63,212 bases of DNA from an uncultured Caryophanales bacterium (GTDB lineage: Bacteria; Bacillota_I; Bacilli_A; RFN20; CAG-826), in contig CAMYVX010000005.1 of assembly GCA_947302535.1 (NCBI GenBank), forward strand, positions 1 to 63,212, in the 5' to 3' direction. The notes under the pieces were generated by a model. The model was given only the letters and a program-made list of their open reading frames with translations. It was not told the DNA's origin and searched no databases. Positions within the stretch are counted from its first letter, which is position 1, and each line of letters starts with the position of its first letter. A program made the position numbers and the translations under genes. Of the stretch, positions 10,449-21,358 are shown in pieces.

Positions 10449-10474
10449 AAAGGTATCACATTTGCGATACCTTT
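10449..10474 (-). terminator. rho-independent terminator downstream of nrnA/ackA
   Basis: 9-bp stem aaaggtatc/gataccttt with 8-nt loop; followed on the minus strand by a T-rich run. Confidence 0.65.
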
Positions 10475-10479
10475 ATGTT

Positions 10480-11472
10480 TTAGAATAATTTATCAAGTGC
10501 GGCGATGAGTTTTGGTAAGTCATCGATGCTATTTAGTTTGGCTCCTGAGGCTTGAGCATGTCCGCCCCCTTCAAACATCATGGCAACTTGGTTAATTGGT
10601 TTTTCTTTAGAGCGTAACGAGACTCTCCAACAATTATCTTTTTTATCTTCAGTAATTGAACACCAAGCATTAATACCTTCAATATTAGCAAAGAGGTTGA
10701 CATTCTCTTTTCCGCGTTCAGTAGTGATATTTAATTCTTCTTGGATATTAGTTGGTAAAACGTAATAAGCGACACCATGATCAGAAACAGAGAAATGATT
10801 AAGAATATAAGCGGTGACTTTTAAATCATCAATTTTCTTAAGATACATTTGTTGATATATTTTACTAATTTCAATACCTGCATCTAAACATTCTGTAGCG
10901 CACGCAAAGGTTAATTTACTTGTGGAAGAATATTGGAATCTTCCGGAATCACCAACAATCGCGCTATAGAAGTAGGAAGCCGCTTTTTTGCTTAAAACAT
11001 AGTTGCCTTTGAAATTTAATAAAATAGCTAGAATGTTTTCCGCTGCCGCCGCAGCCTCGGTTTTAATTATTTGTACGTTAGCGTGTTTTTCACCTTCAGC
11101 AGGGTGATGGTCAATAATGATTTTAAATTTTGCCTTCTTATAACGAGGATCCGCAATACGGGAAGGAGAATTAACATCAAGAACAATAGCGAGGAATGGT
11201 TCTCTGAACCAACTTTCGCTCAATGAATCAGTTTCAGGATATAATCTTGGAGTAAAAGTGACGTGATTATCACCTAAAACAACAATTTCCTTTTCTGGAA
11301 AATTATCTTTTAACCAGGTGGCTAAACCAAACTGACAGCCGAGAGCGTCATAATCTGGCATGATATGACGGAAAATCGCTATGCGATTATATCTTTTAAT
11401 GGCGGAGTGAATGCGTCTAACTTCTTTAATATCGTCTTTAAGATAATCTCTGAATATTTTTTTAACAGCCAT
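10480..11472 (-). CDS. nrnA: DHH-family phosphoesterase (NrnA-like oligoribonuclease/pAp phosphatase)
   Basis: RHIMPDYDALGCQFGL, IIDHHP, and C-terminal GGGHAQASGA motifs of DHH/DHHA1. Confidence 0.85.
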   Translation of the reverse strand: MAVKKIFRDYLKDDIKEVRRIHSAIKRYNRIAIFRHIMPDYDALGCQFGLATWLKDNFPEKEIVVLGDNHVTFTPRLYPETDSLSESWFREPFLAIVLDVNSPSRIADPRYKKAKFKIIIDHHPAEGEKHANVQIIKTEAAAAAENILAILLNFKGNYVLSKKAASYFYSAIVGDSGRFQYSSTSKLTFACATECLDAGIEISKIYQQMYLKKIDDLKVTAYILNHFSVSDHGVAYYVLPTNIQEELNITTERGKENVNLFANIEGINAWCSITEDKKDNCWRVSLRSKEKPINQVAMMFEGGGHAQASGAKLNSIDDLPKLIAALDKLF

Positions 11473-11473
11473 A

Positions 11474-12670
11474 TTAAGCTCCTTTAATGCACATATTGTA
11501 GGCGTCACGAGCAATCATGACTTCTTCATCTGTTGGAATGACGGCGACTTTAATCTTGCTATCTTTTGTAGAGATTAATCCTTCTTTTCCACGGCAGCTG
11601 TAGTTTAATTCATCATCTATTTCAACGTGAAGCGCATCTTTAATTTGATTGATGACATTTCTTCTTGTACGTGGGTCGTTTTCACCGATACCAGCAGAGA
11701 AGACGATTAAGTCACATCCACCTAAACGAACATAATATTGACCAATGAAATCAGCGATACGACGGACAAATAATTTGTCGCATAATATCGCGCGTTCCTC
11801 ATTGTTTTTAATACCGGCTTCGACATCACGAGAATCGCTTTTACCATAAACTCCAGCAAAACCAGATTGTTTATTAAACATTTGATAGACTTCTTCAGCA
11901 CTTTTGCCGGTAACTTTCACAACGTAATTAAAGACGCTTGGATCCATATCACCAGTTCTTGTTCCCATCATGATGCCTCCTAGAGGAGTTAAGCCCATAG
12001 ATGTGGCAACACATTTACCATCCTTAATTGCGGTAATAGAAGCACCAGAACCGATATGACAAGATATAATCTTGCTATGTTCTTTATTGTCTAAATATTT
12101 AAGTCCTTCAATTGAAAGATATTTATGGCTGGTTCCATGAGCACCATAACGACGAATGTCGTACTTGGTTGTTAATTCATATGGAATAGGGAATAAATAG
12201 TCTTCTGGCTCCATAGTTTGGTGGAAGGCTGTATCAAAAACTGCAATAGCAGGGCAATGAGGTAAGACCTCTTTAAAAGCACGATAGCAAGTTAAGTGAG
12301 CAGCATTATGAAGTGGGGCTAGAGGAATTAAAGAAGCAATTTTATCTTCTGTATCCTTATTAAATAAAGCACTAGATGAGAAATATTTACCACCTTGAAC
12401 GATACGATGACCGATAGCTTTGATTTCTTCAAAGTCTTTAATAATGCCTTTTTCAATAAAAGCATTAACGACTGTTTTAGCGGCCACATCGTGGTTTGGG
12501 AAAGTCGGGGTAGTGACCTCTTTTTCTCTATTATATTTAATAGTGAAAATACCATCTGCTAAACCGATTCTTTCACAGTTTCCAGAGCAAATCACTTTTT
12601 CGGAAGGCATCTCATAAAGTTTGAATTTTAAAGAGGAACTCCCGGAATTAATTGTCATTATCTTTACCAT
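11474..12670 (-). CDS. ackA: acetate kinase
   Basis: MTINSGSSSLKFKLYEM, HRIVQGG, FDTAFHQTM, GTSHKY, ISCHIGSGASI; GGAG upstream of ATG 12670. Confidence 0.97.
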   Translation of the reverse strand: MVKIMTINSGSSSLKFKLYEMPSEKVICSGNCERIGLADGIFTIKYNREKEVTTPTFPNHDVAAKTVVNAFIEKGIIKDFEEIKAIGHRIVQGGKYFSSSALFNKDTEDKIASLIPLAPLHNAAHLTCYRAFKEVLPHCPAIAVFDTAFHQTMEPEDYLFPIPYELTTKYDIRRYGAHGTSHKYLSIEGLKYLDNKEHSKIISCHIGSGASITAIKDGKCVATSMGLTPLGGIMMGTRTGDMDPSVFNYVVKVTGKSAEEVYQMFNKQSGFAGVYGKSDSRDVEAGIKNNEERAILCDKLFVRRIADFIGQYYVRLGGCDLIVFSAGIGENDPRTRRNVINQIKDALHVEIDDELNYSCRGKEGLISTKDSKIKVAVIPTDEEVMIARDAYNMCIKGA

Positions 12671-12820
12671 ATTGAAATCTCCAATCGCCTCTATTATTAC
12701 ATAACATAGAGGGCGTTTCAAATTATTATATAATTTTTGTTTTTCTTTGCTTATAAATGAATAATTGAAAACAAAACGCTATTGTTTTATATTGAGAAAA
12801 ATCAAACGGAGGTTTTTAAT

Positions 12821-13891
12821 ATGGTAGAGAAAAAACCATCAGCGGTTTATCTTGTCGTAGCCCTTCTTGGTATCCTTTCATTTGTCTTAGCGATTGTGGG
12901 TGTATTTTTACCACTTGTTGACTTTGCTGGAGAATCTTACACAATTTATCGTTTCTTTAGCGAAGGCTTTTCGCAAATAGATAAATTTGGTACTTCAAAT
13001 CCAATGGATTGGGCGAATATAATAGCAACGCTTTTTAGAGATTTATTCTTAGGTATATTCTCATTATTTATGGCAATTAGATTATTTATTTGGTTCTTAA
13101 AATATTTCATTAGAAACAAAAGTGTTCTTGCTCGTCGTGTTGATGATTTTTACGGTGAGGATATTGCTAAAATAGCTCTTTTAGTAGCAAGTTATTTAAT
13201 GTTGATGTTCTCATTATTTGGCTCTGAATGGGCCTTTGGTATTGGGATGATCTTCATCGCTATCGGTGGATCTTTGGCGATTTTAGAAATCGCTATTTTA
13301 AGATTATTTGAAGCCGCAAAAGCAGAACACAAAGGCATAGCCTTCATTCATAATTTATTGATGATTGTGGCCGCGTTTTTATGTTTCTTAAGTGTCGCTA
13401 CTGGACTTCAAAAAATTCTTGTTGATGATAGTGGTTATGGTATTGCCTTACTTCATGATTTCTTGCTTAAAGCTTTGTACGCTTTGAAATCAGAAGCTTC
13501 GTTCGCGGCTTATGTATTAATTTTATTTGGAATTGTTTTAATTTCTTTCAGTTTCAGTTTCGTCGAAAAGTGTTTCTTAATTGCCTTAGGCTGTAGACAT
13601 AGAAGTAGAAGAGAAAGAAAACTCGGTCTTCCAAGAAGAGATAGCCATGTTCGCGGTATTGTTTATTCTTCGATTGCTCTAGGTTTATTCCTTGTTGGCC
13701 TTATTCTTCTTATCGTTAAAGCTAAAGAAGCCTTTGATTTGGAATACTCTATTGGTATTACTGGTATCTTAACAATTGTTTTTGTTGCTGTTTCTTTAAT
13801 TGTCTTTATCCTTTGTAAAGTTATGAATCCAAGTGGTGATATGCTTGTTACTGAAACCGATGAAGGATATGAAATTAAACCCGCTGAGTAG
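12821..13891 (+). CDS. polytopic membrane protein of unknown function
   Basis: Multiple TM segments; ATG preceded by CGGAGG. Confidence 0.7.
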   Translation: MVEKKPSAVYLVVALLGILSFVLAIVGVFLPLVDFAGESYTIYRFFSEGFSQIDKFGTSNPMDWANIIATLFRDLFLGIFSLFMAIRLFIWFLKYFIRNKSVLARRVDDFYGEDIAKIALLVASYLMLMFSLFGSEWAFGIGMIFIAIGGSLAILEIAILRLFEAAKAEHKGIAFIHNLLMIVAAFLCFLSVATGLQKILVDDSGYGIALLHDFLLKALYALKSEASFAAYVLILFGIVLISFSFSFVEKCFLIALGCRHRSRRERKLGLPRRDSHVRGIVYSSIALGLFLVGLILLIVKAKEAFDLEYSIGITGILTIVFVAVSLIVFILCKVMNPSGDMLVTETDEGYEIKPAE

Positions 13892-13912
13892 AGGTGTTTA
13901 AAAAGAAATAAT

Positions 13913-13945
13913 AAGGGGATTACTTGTTAATCTCCTTTTCTTTTT
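13913..13945 (+). terminator. rho-independent terminator
   Basis: aaggggatta-cttgt-taatctcctt followed by TTCTTTTT. Confidence 0.65.
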
Positions 13946-14018
13946 ATCGATTTTTTGAAATTTTTGTTCAATGTGACGCGCTCGTATGTATATAATTAGT
14001 GATGGAGGAATTACATAT

Positions 14019-15887
14019 ATGGCATATGGATTAGTTTATGATTTCTTAATGGGACAATGTATTGAGGCTCATAATTATTTTGGCGCTCACTTTGTCGAAA
14101 ACTACAACGGAGAAAACGGAGTTGTCTTTAGACTCTATGCTCCTATGGCAGAAGATGTTTCAGTCATCGGTGAATGGAATGGCTGGGATGTTGGCGCTAA
14201 CAAGATGAATAAGATTGATGATTCTGGTGTTTGGGAAGTTTTTGTTCCAAATCTTTCGAATTACCAATCCTATAAATTCCATTTCAAAAACGCGAAAGGG
14301 AAATATGTTGATAAGGCTGACCCCTTTGCTTTCTTCTCAGAATTCCGTCCAGGAACATGTTCAAGATTATTCGATAATAGGAATTTCGCTTGGCATGATG
14401 ATCCTTGGATGAAATCCAGAAGTAGAAACTTCGATAGAGCAATGTCAATTTATGAGATGCACCTTGGTTCATGGAAAGGCCAAGTTGATGGTCGTAATCT
14501 TTCTTATGAAGAAGTTGCTGATTATTTAATCCCTTATATTAAGGATCTTGGCTATACCCACGTTGAGATTATGCCTATTACCCAATATCCATTTGATGGT
14601 TCTTGGGGCTATCAAGCCACAGGATTCTTCTCTGTTGATTCCCGTTATGGTAATCCATTCCAATTAATGAGTTTTGTTGACCGTCTCCATCAAGCTGGGA
14701 TCGGAGTTATTTTAGATTTTGCTCCTGTTCACTTCGCTAAAGATAAATGGGCTTTAGCGGAATTTGATGGTACTAGATTATTTGAATATAACAACAAATG
14801 GAGAGTATCTCCATGGGGTTCATATCAATTCGATTTAGGTAAAGATCCAGTTCGTTCATTCTTAATGAGTGCGATGAATTATTTCGTTGATTATTTCCAT
14901 TTCGATGGTGTTCGTGTCGACGCGGTTAGTAACATTCTTTACTATAACGGCGATAAATCTTTAGGCGAAAATAGTGGTGCGGTGGAATTCATTAAAAGAC
15001 TTAATGCAAAACTCCATATTGCTCACGATACCTTAATGATGATTGCGGAAGATTCCACTGATTATAGTGGCACAACTAGACCAACAGAATATGGTGGATT
15101 AGGATTCGACTATAAGTGGGATTTAGGCTGGATGAATGATACTTTAAAATATTATTCTCTCGACCCAATTTATAAAAAATATGACCATAACAAATTAACT
15201 TTCTCCATGGCTTATTTCTATAGTGATAATTTCATGCTTCCATTCTCTCATGATGAAGTGGTGCACGGAAAAGGTACCATTATTAATAAGTTATGGGGTG
15301 ACTATGATAACAAATTCAATTTGTTAAGAAACCTCTATACCTATCAATTTGCCCATCCAGGAAAGAAACTTAACTTCATGGGTAATGAATTAGGTAGCTT
15401 TGATGAATGGAATGAGAATAAGTCTCTTCCATGGGTTTTAAAATCATTCCCAAAACACGATTCAGTTTCGCGTTGCGTGAGAGATTTAAACCTCATTTAT
15501 CGTAATGAAAAGGCTATGTATTTAGATGAACATAATCCAAATGCCTTTAGATGGTTGATGGTGGATAATGCTGACCAATCTGTCTTTGCTTTCCAAAGAA
15601 AAGTTGGTGACGATGTCTTAGTGTTTGTCTTTAATATGACACCTAATTATTACGAATATATTAGAATTCCACTTCTTGAAGATGGAACTTATAAAGAAAT
15701 CTTTAATAGTGATAAGGATGTTTATGGTGGTAACAACCAATATAATGGTCTCCCACTTAAAGCTGGAGAAGGTAGTTTTGAAGGCTTACCATATCACTTT
15801 GATATCAAACTCGCTTCCTTAGGAGCTTGTATTTTCAAAAAAGAAAATCCTGCCCCTGTTAAAGAAGTGAAAAAAGCAAAAAAATAG
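14019..15887 (+). CDS. glgB: 1,4-alpha-glucan branching enzyme
   Basis: CBM48/GH13 motifs: FRLYAPMAEDVSVIGEWNGW, YTHVEIMPITQYPFDGSWGYQATGFFSV, FDGVRVDAVSN, LPFSHDEVVHGKG. ATG 14019 after GGAGG. Confidence 0.96.
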   Translation: MAYGLVYDFLMGQCIEAHNYFGAHFVENYNGENGVVFRLYAPMAEDVSVIGEWNGWDVGANKMNKIDDSGVWEVFVPNLSNYQSYKFHFKNAKGKYVDKADPFAFFSEFRPGTCSRLFDNRNFAWHDDPWMKSRSRNFDRAMSIYEMHLGSWKGQVDGRNLSYEEVADYLIPYIKDLGYTHVEIMPITQYPFDGSWGYQATGFFSVDSRYGNPFQLMSFVDRLHQAGIGVILDFAPVHFAKDKWALAEFDGTRLFEYNNKWRVSPWGSYQFDLGKDPVRSFLMSAMNYFVDYFHFDGVRVDAVSNILYYNGDKSLGENSGAVEFIKRLNAKLHIAHDTLMMIAEDSTDYSGTTRPTEYGGLGFDYKWDLGWMNDTLKYYSLDPIYKKYDHNKLTFSMAYFYSDNFMLPFSHDEVVHGKGTIINKLWGDYDNKFNLLRNLYTYQFAHPGKKLNFMGNELGSFDEWNENKSLPWVLKSFPKHDSVSRCVRDLNLIYRNEKAMYLDEHNPNAFRWLMVDNADQSVFAFQRKVGDDVLVFVFNMTPNYYEYIRIPLLEDGTYKEIFNSDKDVYGGNNQYNGLPLKAGEGSFEGLPYHFDIKLASLGACIFKKENPAPVKEVKKAKK

Positions 15888-15896
15888 GAGAACAAG

Positions 15897-18302
15897 ATGT
15901 TTACAAACAAAGAAGTATTTAAAAAAGAGTTTACTCGACGCATGCTTGAAACCTATGGTGTCGGGGTGGAAGAATCCCACATCAGCGAACGTTATACCAT
16001 CTTAGGTCAGATGGTAAGAGATTACGCAAACGTGGACTGGAGTAGAATGCACCGCCAGGCTGTCAATCATGATCAAAGAACCCTTATCTATTTTTCAATG
16101 GAGTTTTTAATCGGTAGATTAATGCTCAACAATTTACAAAATTTAGGCATTTATAAGGTCGTTAAAGATGGTTTAGCCGATTTTGGTATGAATATTAACG
16201 ATTTAGAAGATCAAGAACCTGATGCCGGTTTAGGTAATGGTGGTCTTGGTCGTTTAGCGGCTTGCTTTCTAGATTCTATTGCCTCTTTAGGCTATATTGG
16301 ACACGGTAACTGTATTCGTTATCAATATGGTTTCTTCCGTCAAAAGATTGTTGCTGGTAAACAAAAAGAATTACCAGACCAATGGTTAACAAACGGTAAC
16401 GTTTGGGAAGTCAGACGTAGTAAATATGCGGTTGAAGTTAAATTCTATGGCAACCCTGAAACTTATATGAAACCAAATGGAACATATGGAATTAGAACAG
16501 CTAATGCTGTTTGCGTAAGAGCGGTTCCTTATGATGTTCCTGTTGTTGGTTACCGTAACCACGTTACTAATACCTTAAGACTTTGGAATGCAGAACCAAG
16601 TAATGAAAATTTACCTAAGAATATTTCTTTTAACGAATATTTAAGAACTTTAAGTGAATTATGTCATGGTTTATATCCAGATGATTCTACTGAATCAGGA
16701 CGTATTTTAAGATTACGTCAACAATATTTCTTGGTGTCAGCTGGTTTACAGTCCACATTGAAATCATATTATGCACACCATAAGACTCTTAAAGGTGTTT
16801 CTAAACAATATGTCTTCCAACTCAATGACACCCACCCAATTTTAGCGATTCCAGAAATGATGAGAATCATGATGGATGAATACAATATGGAATGGGATGA
16901 AGCCTGGGAAGAAGTGACTCATTCTATGGCTTATACTAACCACACTGTCATGGTGGAGGCTTTAGAAAAATGGCCAGTGAACTATGTTCAAACTTTAATT
17001 CCTCGCTGCTTTATGATTATTGAAGAGATCAATCGTCGCTTCAATTTACAAATGGTTGCGGACAATATTCCAGAAGCTCACCGTTATGCGATGAACATTA
17101 TTAAAGATGGTCAAATTCATATGACTAACCTTGCTATTTATACTTCTTTCTCCGTTAACGGCGTTGCGGCTTTGCATACTGAAATCTTAAAGAGTATTAC
17201 TTTTAAAGAATTTTATGAATATTTCCCAGAGAAATTTAATAACAAGACTAACGGTGTTACACATCGTCGTTGGCTCCTTAACGCGAACCCAGAATTAGCT
17301 AAATTAATCACTGATAAGATTGGTGATAGCTGGATTATGGATATGCCAAAGATTAAGGAATTTGAGAAATATAAAGATGATAAGGAAGTGCTTAAGGCTC
17401 TTCATAATATCAAGCTTGAAAACAAGAAGAAATTGGCTAAATATATCGCTGAACATAACGGCGTTGATGTTGATGTTAATTCTATCTTTGATGTCCAAAT
17501 TAAGCGTTTGCACGCTTATAAGCGTCAATTAATGAACGTCTTCCATATCATTTACTTATATCAAAGAATGAAGGATGACCCAAGCTTTAGAATCTATCCT
17601 CGTACTTTCATCTTTGGCGCAAAATCTGCACCTAGCTACGAATATGCGAAGAAGATTATTGAACTTATTATCGCGGTCGCTGATGTCGTTAATAACGATC
17701 CAGAAACCAATAAGTTCTTGAAAGTTGTCTTTATTGAAAACTATGGCGTTACCTTAGCAGAACTTATTATTCCTGCAAGTGACGTCAGTGAACAAATTTC
17801 CACCGCTGGTAAAGAAGCTAGTGGTACCTCCAACATGAAATTAATGATGAATGGTGCTATTACTTTAGGAACTATGGATGGTGCGAATATTGAAATCGTG
17901 GAGAAAGCCGGTAAAGAAAATGCTGTTATCTTCGGTTTAACTGCCGATGAAGTAGAAGAACATGTCCGTAATTTTGATTACAACCCATGGGATATCTATA
18001 ATAGCGATAACCGCATTAAACGCGTCATCGATTCTTTGCTTGAAGGCGAATGGATTTCTTATCGTCCAGATAGATTCAAGATGATTTATGATGAAATCAT
18101 GAATCATGGCGATACTTATTTCATCTTAGCGGATTTACCAAAATATATCGAAGCGCAAGAAAAGGTTGAAAAACTTTATAAAGATCATTTGAAATGGCAA
18201 AAGATGGCATTAATGAATATTGCTAATTCTAGCTTCTTCACTAGTGACCGCACTATTAAGTCTTACGCTGAAGAAATTTGGAAACTCAAAAGCGTTAAAT
18301 AA
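15897..18302 (+). CDS. glgP: glycogen/alpha-glucan phosphorylase
   Basis: 801 aa; EPDAGLGNGGLGRLAACFLDS, QLNDTHPILAIPEMMR, PLP-site motif EASGTSNMKLMMNGAITLGTMDGANIEI. Confidence 0.97.
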   Translation: MFTNKEVFKKEFTRRMLETYGVGVEESHISERYTILGQMVRDYANVDWSRMHRQAVNHDQRTLIYFSMEFLIGRLMLNNLQNLGIYKVVKDGLADFGMNINDLEDQEPDAGLGNGGLGRLAACFLDSIASLGYIGHGNCIRYQYGFFRQKIVAGKQKELPDQWLTNGNVWEVRRSKYAVEVKFYGNPETYMKPNGTYGIRTANAVCVRAVPYDVPVVGYRNHVTNTLRLWNAEPSNENLPKNISFNEYLRTLSELCHGLYPDDSTESGRILRLRQQYFLVSAGLQSTLKSYYAHHKTLKGVSKQYVFQLNDTHPILAIPEMMRIMMDEYNMEWDEAWEEVTHSMAYTNHTVMVEALEKWPVNYVQTLIPRCFMIIEEINRRFNLQMVADNIPEAHRYAMNIIKDGQIHMTNLAIYTSFSVNGVAALHTEILKSITFKEFYEYFPEKFNNKTNGVTHRRWLLNANPELAKLITDKIGDSWIMDMPKIKEFEKYKDDKEVLKALHNIKLENKKKLAKYIAEHNGVDVDVNSIFDVQIKRLHAYKRQLMNVFHIIYLYQRMKDDPSFRIYPRTFIFGAKSAPSYEYAKKIIELIIAVADVVNNDPETNKFLKVVFIENYGVTLAELIIPASDVSEQISTAGKEASGTSNMKLMMNGAITLGTMDGANIEIVEKAGKENAVIFGLTADEVEEHVRNFDYNPWDIYNSDNRIKRVIDSLLEGEWISYRPDRFKMIYDEIMNHGDTYFILADLPKYIEAQEKVEKLYKDHLKWQKMALMNIANSSFFTSDRTIKSYAEEIWKLKSVK

Positions 18303-18325
18303 TAAAATTATTTAGATGAAAAGAA

Positions 18326-18355
18326 AATAAGGTTCGATTTGAACCTTATTTTTCT
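18326..18355. terminator. bidirectional terminator between glgP and the DUF523 gene
   Basis: Perfect 10-bp stem aataaggttc/gaaccttatt with 5-nt loop and a T-run; overlaps the 3' end of the convergent gene. Confidence 0.7.
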
Positions 18356-18792
18356 TGTAAAAAGGCCTCTATTTCATCTTCACTAATGACGCGTATACCT
18401 TTTCTTTTAAGCAACTCAGTAGTGAAGCCAACGCCTTTTATCTTAATGTTTTTAAATTGACCGTTATAGATTTCATGAACTCCACAAGATGGAGATGTTT
18501 CTTTAAGAATAGCCACTCTTATACCTAGATATAGACACAAGTCTAAAGCTCTTTCTGCTCCTAACAAGAAATTAGTGGTGACATTTTTACCCTCATTGTT
18601 ATAGACTTGGTCGCCTTTTCTTTCACTTGGTTTACGAGGAATAGATAATCCTCCAGATACCTCTGGACAAAAAGGAACGAGCTCATATTTTTCTAATAGA
18701 GCGTCCATATATGGGTTTTTCTTTAAATTGTTTGACCCATCATATTTAGTGTTGTCACCAACAAGGCAAGCAGAGATTAATATTTTTTCCAT
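18346..18792 (-). CDS. DUF523 family protein
   Basis: ILISACLVGDNTKYDGSNN, FCPEVSGGLSIPRKPSE, LKETSPSCGVHEIYNG. Confidence 0.85.
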   Translation of the reverse strand: MEKILISACLVGDNTKYDGSNNLKKNPYMDALLEKYELVPFCPEVSGGLSIPRKPSERKGDQVYNNEGKNVTTNFLLGAERALDLCLYLGIRVAILKETSPSCGVHEIYNGQFKNIKIKGVGFTTELLKRKGIRVISEDEIEAFLQEK

Positions 18793-18847
18793 AAAGCATT
18801 ATTAATTCTATATTCCTCTAGTGTTGTTGGCAAGGTATAATTATTTC

Positions 18848-19495
18848 GTGCAAAAAGAGTTTTATTATCCATATGAAGATAAGAATTATCTTGTGAGAGT
18901 GACTTATAAAAGAAGTCGAACCATTTCCTACCGTTATAAAGACGGACTTTTTATAGTGTACGCTCCGATATTTACTAGCCAAAAAACTATTATTAAAGGG
19001 TTAGATAAATACGCAGATAAATTAATTGAAGAGAATGCGCATCTACTTGGAGAAAATGAAGATTATATCTATATATTAGGTAAAAAGATTTTTAAAAAGC
19101 CAGGTGTTATTTTGTTTAATGATGGTAGCCAAATAACTTTTAAAGATGATGTGGAATTACATAAGAAAACAAAAGCTTGGTTCCTAGCTTTAATCACAAG
19201 AAGAGTGAGACATTATGAACAAGTGATGGGTACTTATGAAAACAAGGTAAGTGTTCGTGATATGAATACAAGATACGGCTCTAACACTCCAAGGAATCAT
19301 TCCATACGTTTTTCTTTAGTGTTGATGCATTTTTCTTTAGATGTTATTGATGCAATCGTGGTCCACGAATTAGCGCATTGTTTTGTTCATGGACATGGTA
19401 AAGATTTTTATAGCATCGTGGAAAAATATTATCCTAATTATAAATACGCGCATAAGAAACTAAGAAAGGGGATATTTAATGATCAGAAAAATTAA
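18848..19495 (+). CDS. YgjP-like (WrpP/M48-type) metallopeptidase domain protein
   Basis: HELAHCFVHGHGKDFYSIVEKYYPNYKYAHKKLR. GTG 18848 is 6 nt after TATAAT; the ORF track starts at GTG 18821. Confidence 0.75.
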   Translation: MQKEFYYPYEDKNYLVRVTYKRSRTISYRYKDGLFIVYAPIFTSQKTIIKGLDKYADKLIEENAHLLGENEDYIYILGKKIFKKPGVILFNDGSQITFKDDVELHKKTKAWFLALITRRVRHYEQVMGTYENKVSVRDMNTRYGSNTPRNHSIRFSLVLMHFSLDVIDAIVVHELAHCFVHGHGKDFYSIVEKYYPNYKYAHKKLRKGIFNDQKN

Positions 19496-20207
19496 TTCTA
19501 AAACTAACACCCGTATTAAACATGCAGCTAGTTTAAAAGAGAAAAAATATCGTGAAGAGTTTCATGAATTTTTAATCGAAGGCGATAAGGTTTTAAAAAT
19601 GGCTTTAGAAGCAAAAATGGTAAAAGAGATTTTTACTATTTCTCCTTTGTTAGATGTTAGTGATGACATAATTCAATATGTCATATCAAGAGAATTATTA
19701 GTAAAAATTACAAACACTAAATCTCCACAAGGAGTAGCTGCGATTTGTTCTATCCCTAACTATTCGTTTAAAGATGAGTATAAGAAAGTAGTGTATTTAG
19801 ATGATATAGCCGACCCAGGTAATTTAGGAACGATTATTCGTACTGCTTTATCCTTTGGATATGACGCGATTATTGCTAGTGAAAACACGGTTGATTTCTT
19901 TAATCCTAAAGTAGTGGCCTCTAGTAAAGGTTCTATCTTTTTTATCCCGGTTTTAGCAGGGAAAATCGTAGATTTTAAAGAAAAATATCAAATTATCGTT
20001 TCTTCTTTAAATGATAAGAGTATCCCTTTAGAAGAGGCTAAGACCAAGATTAAAGACAGAATGGTTTTAGTTATTGGTAACGAAGCCAATGGAGTGAAAG
20101 AAGAAACAGCTTCTTTAGCGGATTTGTTGGTTAAAATTCCCATGGTAAAAATGGATTCGTTAAATGCTGCGGTGGCATCTGGAATCCTTATGTATACATT
20201 AAAATAA
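19479..20207 (+). CDS. TrmH/SpoU family RNA methyltransferase
   Basis: DDIADPGNLGTIIRTALSFGYDAIIAS, LVIGNEANGVKEE, KIPMVKMDSLNAAVASGILMY. Confidence 0.9.
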   Translation: MIRKINSKTNTRIKHAASLKEKKYREEFHEFLIEGDKVLKMALEAKMVKEIFTISPLLDVSDDIIQYVISRELLVKITNTKSPQGVAAICSIPNYSFKDEYKKVVYLDDIADPGNLGTIIRTALSFGYDAIIASENTVDFFNPKVVASSKGSIFFIPVLAGKIVDFKEKYQIIVSSLNDKSIPLEEAKTKIKDRMVLVIGNEANGVKEETASLADLLVKIPMVKMDSLNAAVASGILMYTLK

Positions 20208-20224
20208 AACGCTTATCTATGTTT

Positions 20225-20258
20225 CATATTACGAAATTTATTTTCATAATATGTTTTT
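20225..20258 (+). terminator. putative terminator upstream of pheS
   Basis: catatta...gaaa...tttc...taatatg hairpin followed by TTTTT. Confidence 0.5.
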
Positions 20259-20301
20259 GTGATATACTTTTTAAGAATGTTTAGAAAGGTGTTTGTATCT
20301 T

Positions 20302-21339
20302 ATGAAAAATAACAAACTTAAGGATATTCTTCAAAATGCGTTAGGCACAATCGAGAAAGCCCTTTCTCTTGATGCTTTAATCAACATCAAAAATACCTAT
20401 CTCTCGAAGAAATCTGAATTGATGGGCATGATGTCCAAAATTGGTGAACTTCCTCCCGAAGAAAGAAAAGAATTTGGTCAAGAAGTTAACGAAGTTAAAA
20501 CCACGATTGCCGCTTCTTTAGATGAAAAAATGGCGGAATTAAGCGAAAAAGAAATGGCGGAAAAACTTAAGAAAGAAGAAATTGATATTTCTTTACCTAG
20601 CCGTTCTTTGACTGTGGGAGGACGCAATCCTTTCCATATTATTAAAGATGAAATGATTGATGTCTTTTTAGGAATGGGATTTGAAGTCGCTGATGGTCCA
20701 GAAGTGGAAAGCGATGAATTTAATTTCGAATTATTGAACATTCCTAAGGATCACCCCGCTCGTGACATGCAAGATACCTTTTATATTGATAAAAACACCT
20801 TATTAAGAACTCATACTTCTCCAGTTCAAGCCCATGTTATGGCGGAGAAAAAAGGAGAAGCTATTAGAGTTATTTGCCCTGGTAAAACATATCGCCGCGA
20901 TGACGATGATGCGACGCACTCACATCAATTTGCCCAAATTGAGGGTTTAGTTGTTGATAAAGACATTAACATTGGGCACTTAAAAGCCACATTAGAATTA
21001 TTCGCGCAAAGAATGTTTGGCGAGAAACGTAAGATTCGTTTAAGAAGTAGTTATTTCCCATTCACTGAACCAAGTGTTGAAGTTGATATTGACTGCGCGA
21101 ATTGTGGTGGTAAAGGCTGCTCTATGTGTAAGGGCACTGGCTATATTGAAATCTTAGGTGGTGGTATGGTCCATCCTAATGTTTTAAAGATGAATGGATA
21201 TGACCCAGAAGTATATTCTGGATTTGCATTTGGTATAGGCATTGAACGTGTGGCCATTTTAAGATATGGCATTGATGATATTCGTAGATTCTATCAAAAT
21301 GATGTAAGATTCTTACATCAATTCAGAAAAAAGATCTAA
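20302..21339 (+). CDS. pheS: phenylalanyl-tRNA synthetase alpha subunit
   Basis: LLRTHTSPVQAHVM, GKTYRRDDDDATHSHQFAQIEG, GFAFGIGIERVAILRYGIDDIR. Confidence 0.97.
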   Translation: MKNNKLKDILQNALGTIEKALSLDALINIKNTYLSKKSELMGMMSKIGELPPEERKEFGQEVNEVKTTIAASLDEKMAELSEKEMAEKLKKEEIDISLPSRSLTVGGRNPFHIIKDEMIDVFLGMGFEVADGPEVESDEFNFELLNIPKDHPARDMQDTFYIDKNTLLRTHTSPVQAHVMAEKKGEAIRVICPGKTYRRDDDDATHSHQFAQIEGLVVDKDINIGHLKATLELFAQRMFGEKRKIRLRSSYFPFTEPSVEVDIDCANCGGKGCSMCKGTGYIEILGGGMVHPNVLKMNGYDPEVYSGFAFGIGIERVAILRYGIDDIRRFYQNDVRFLHQFRKKI

Positions 21340-21358
21340 AGAAAGAAGGAGATAATTT

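Noticed and set aside
20208-20301. T-box riboswitch upstream of pheST, and likewise upstream of ileS (31032-31060)
   Set aside because: The leaders are only about 90 and 29 nt, too short for a T-box, and no T-box core motif is visible.
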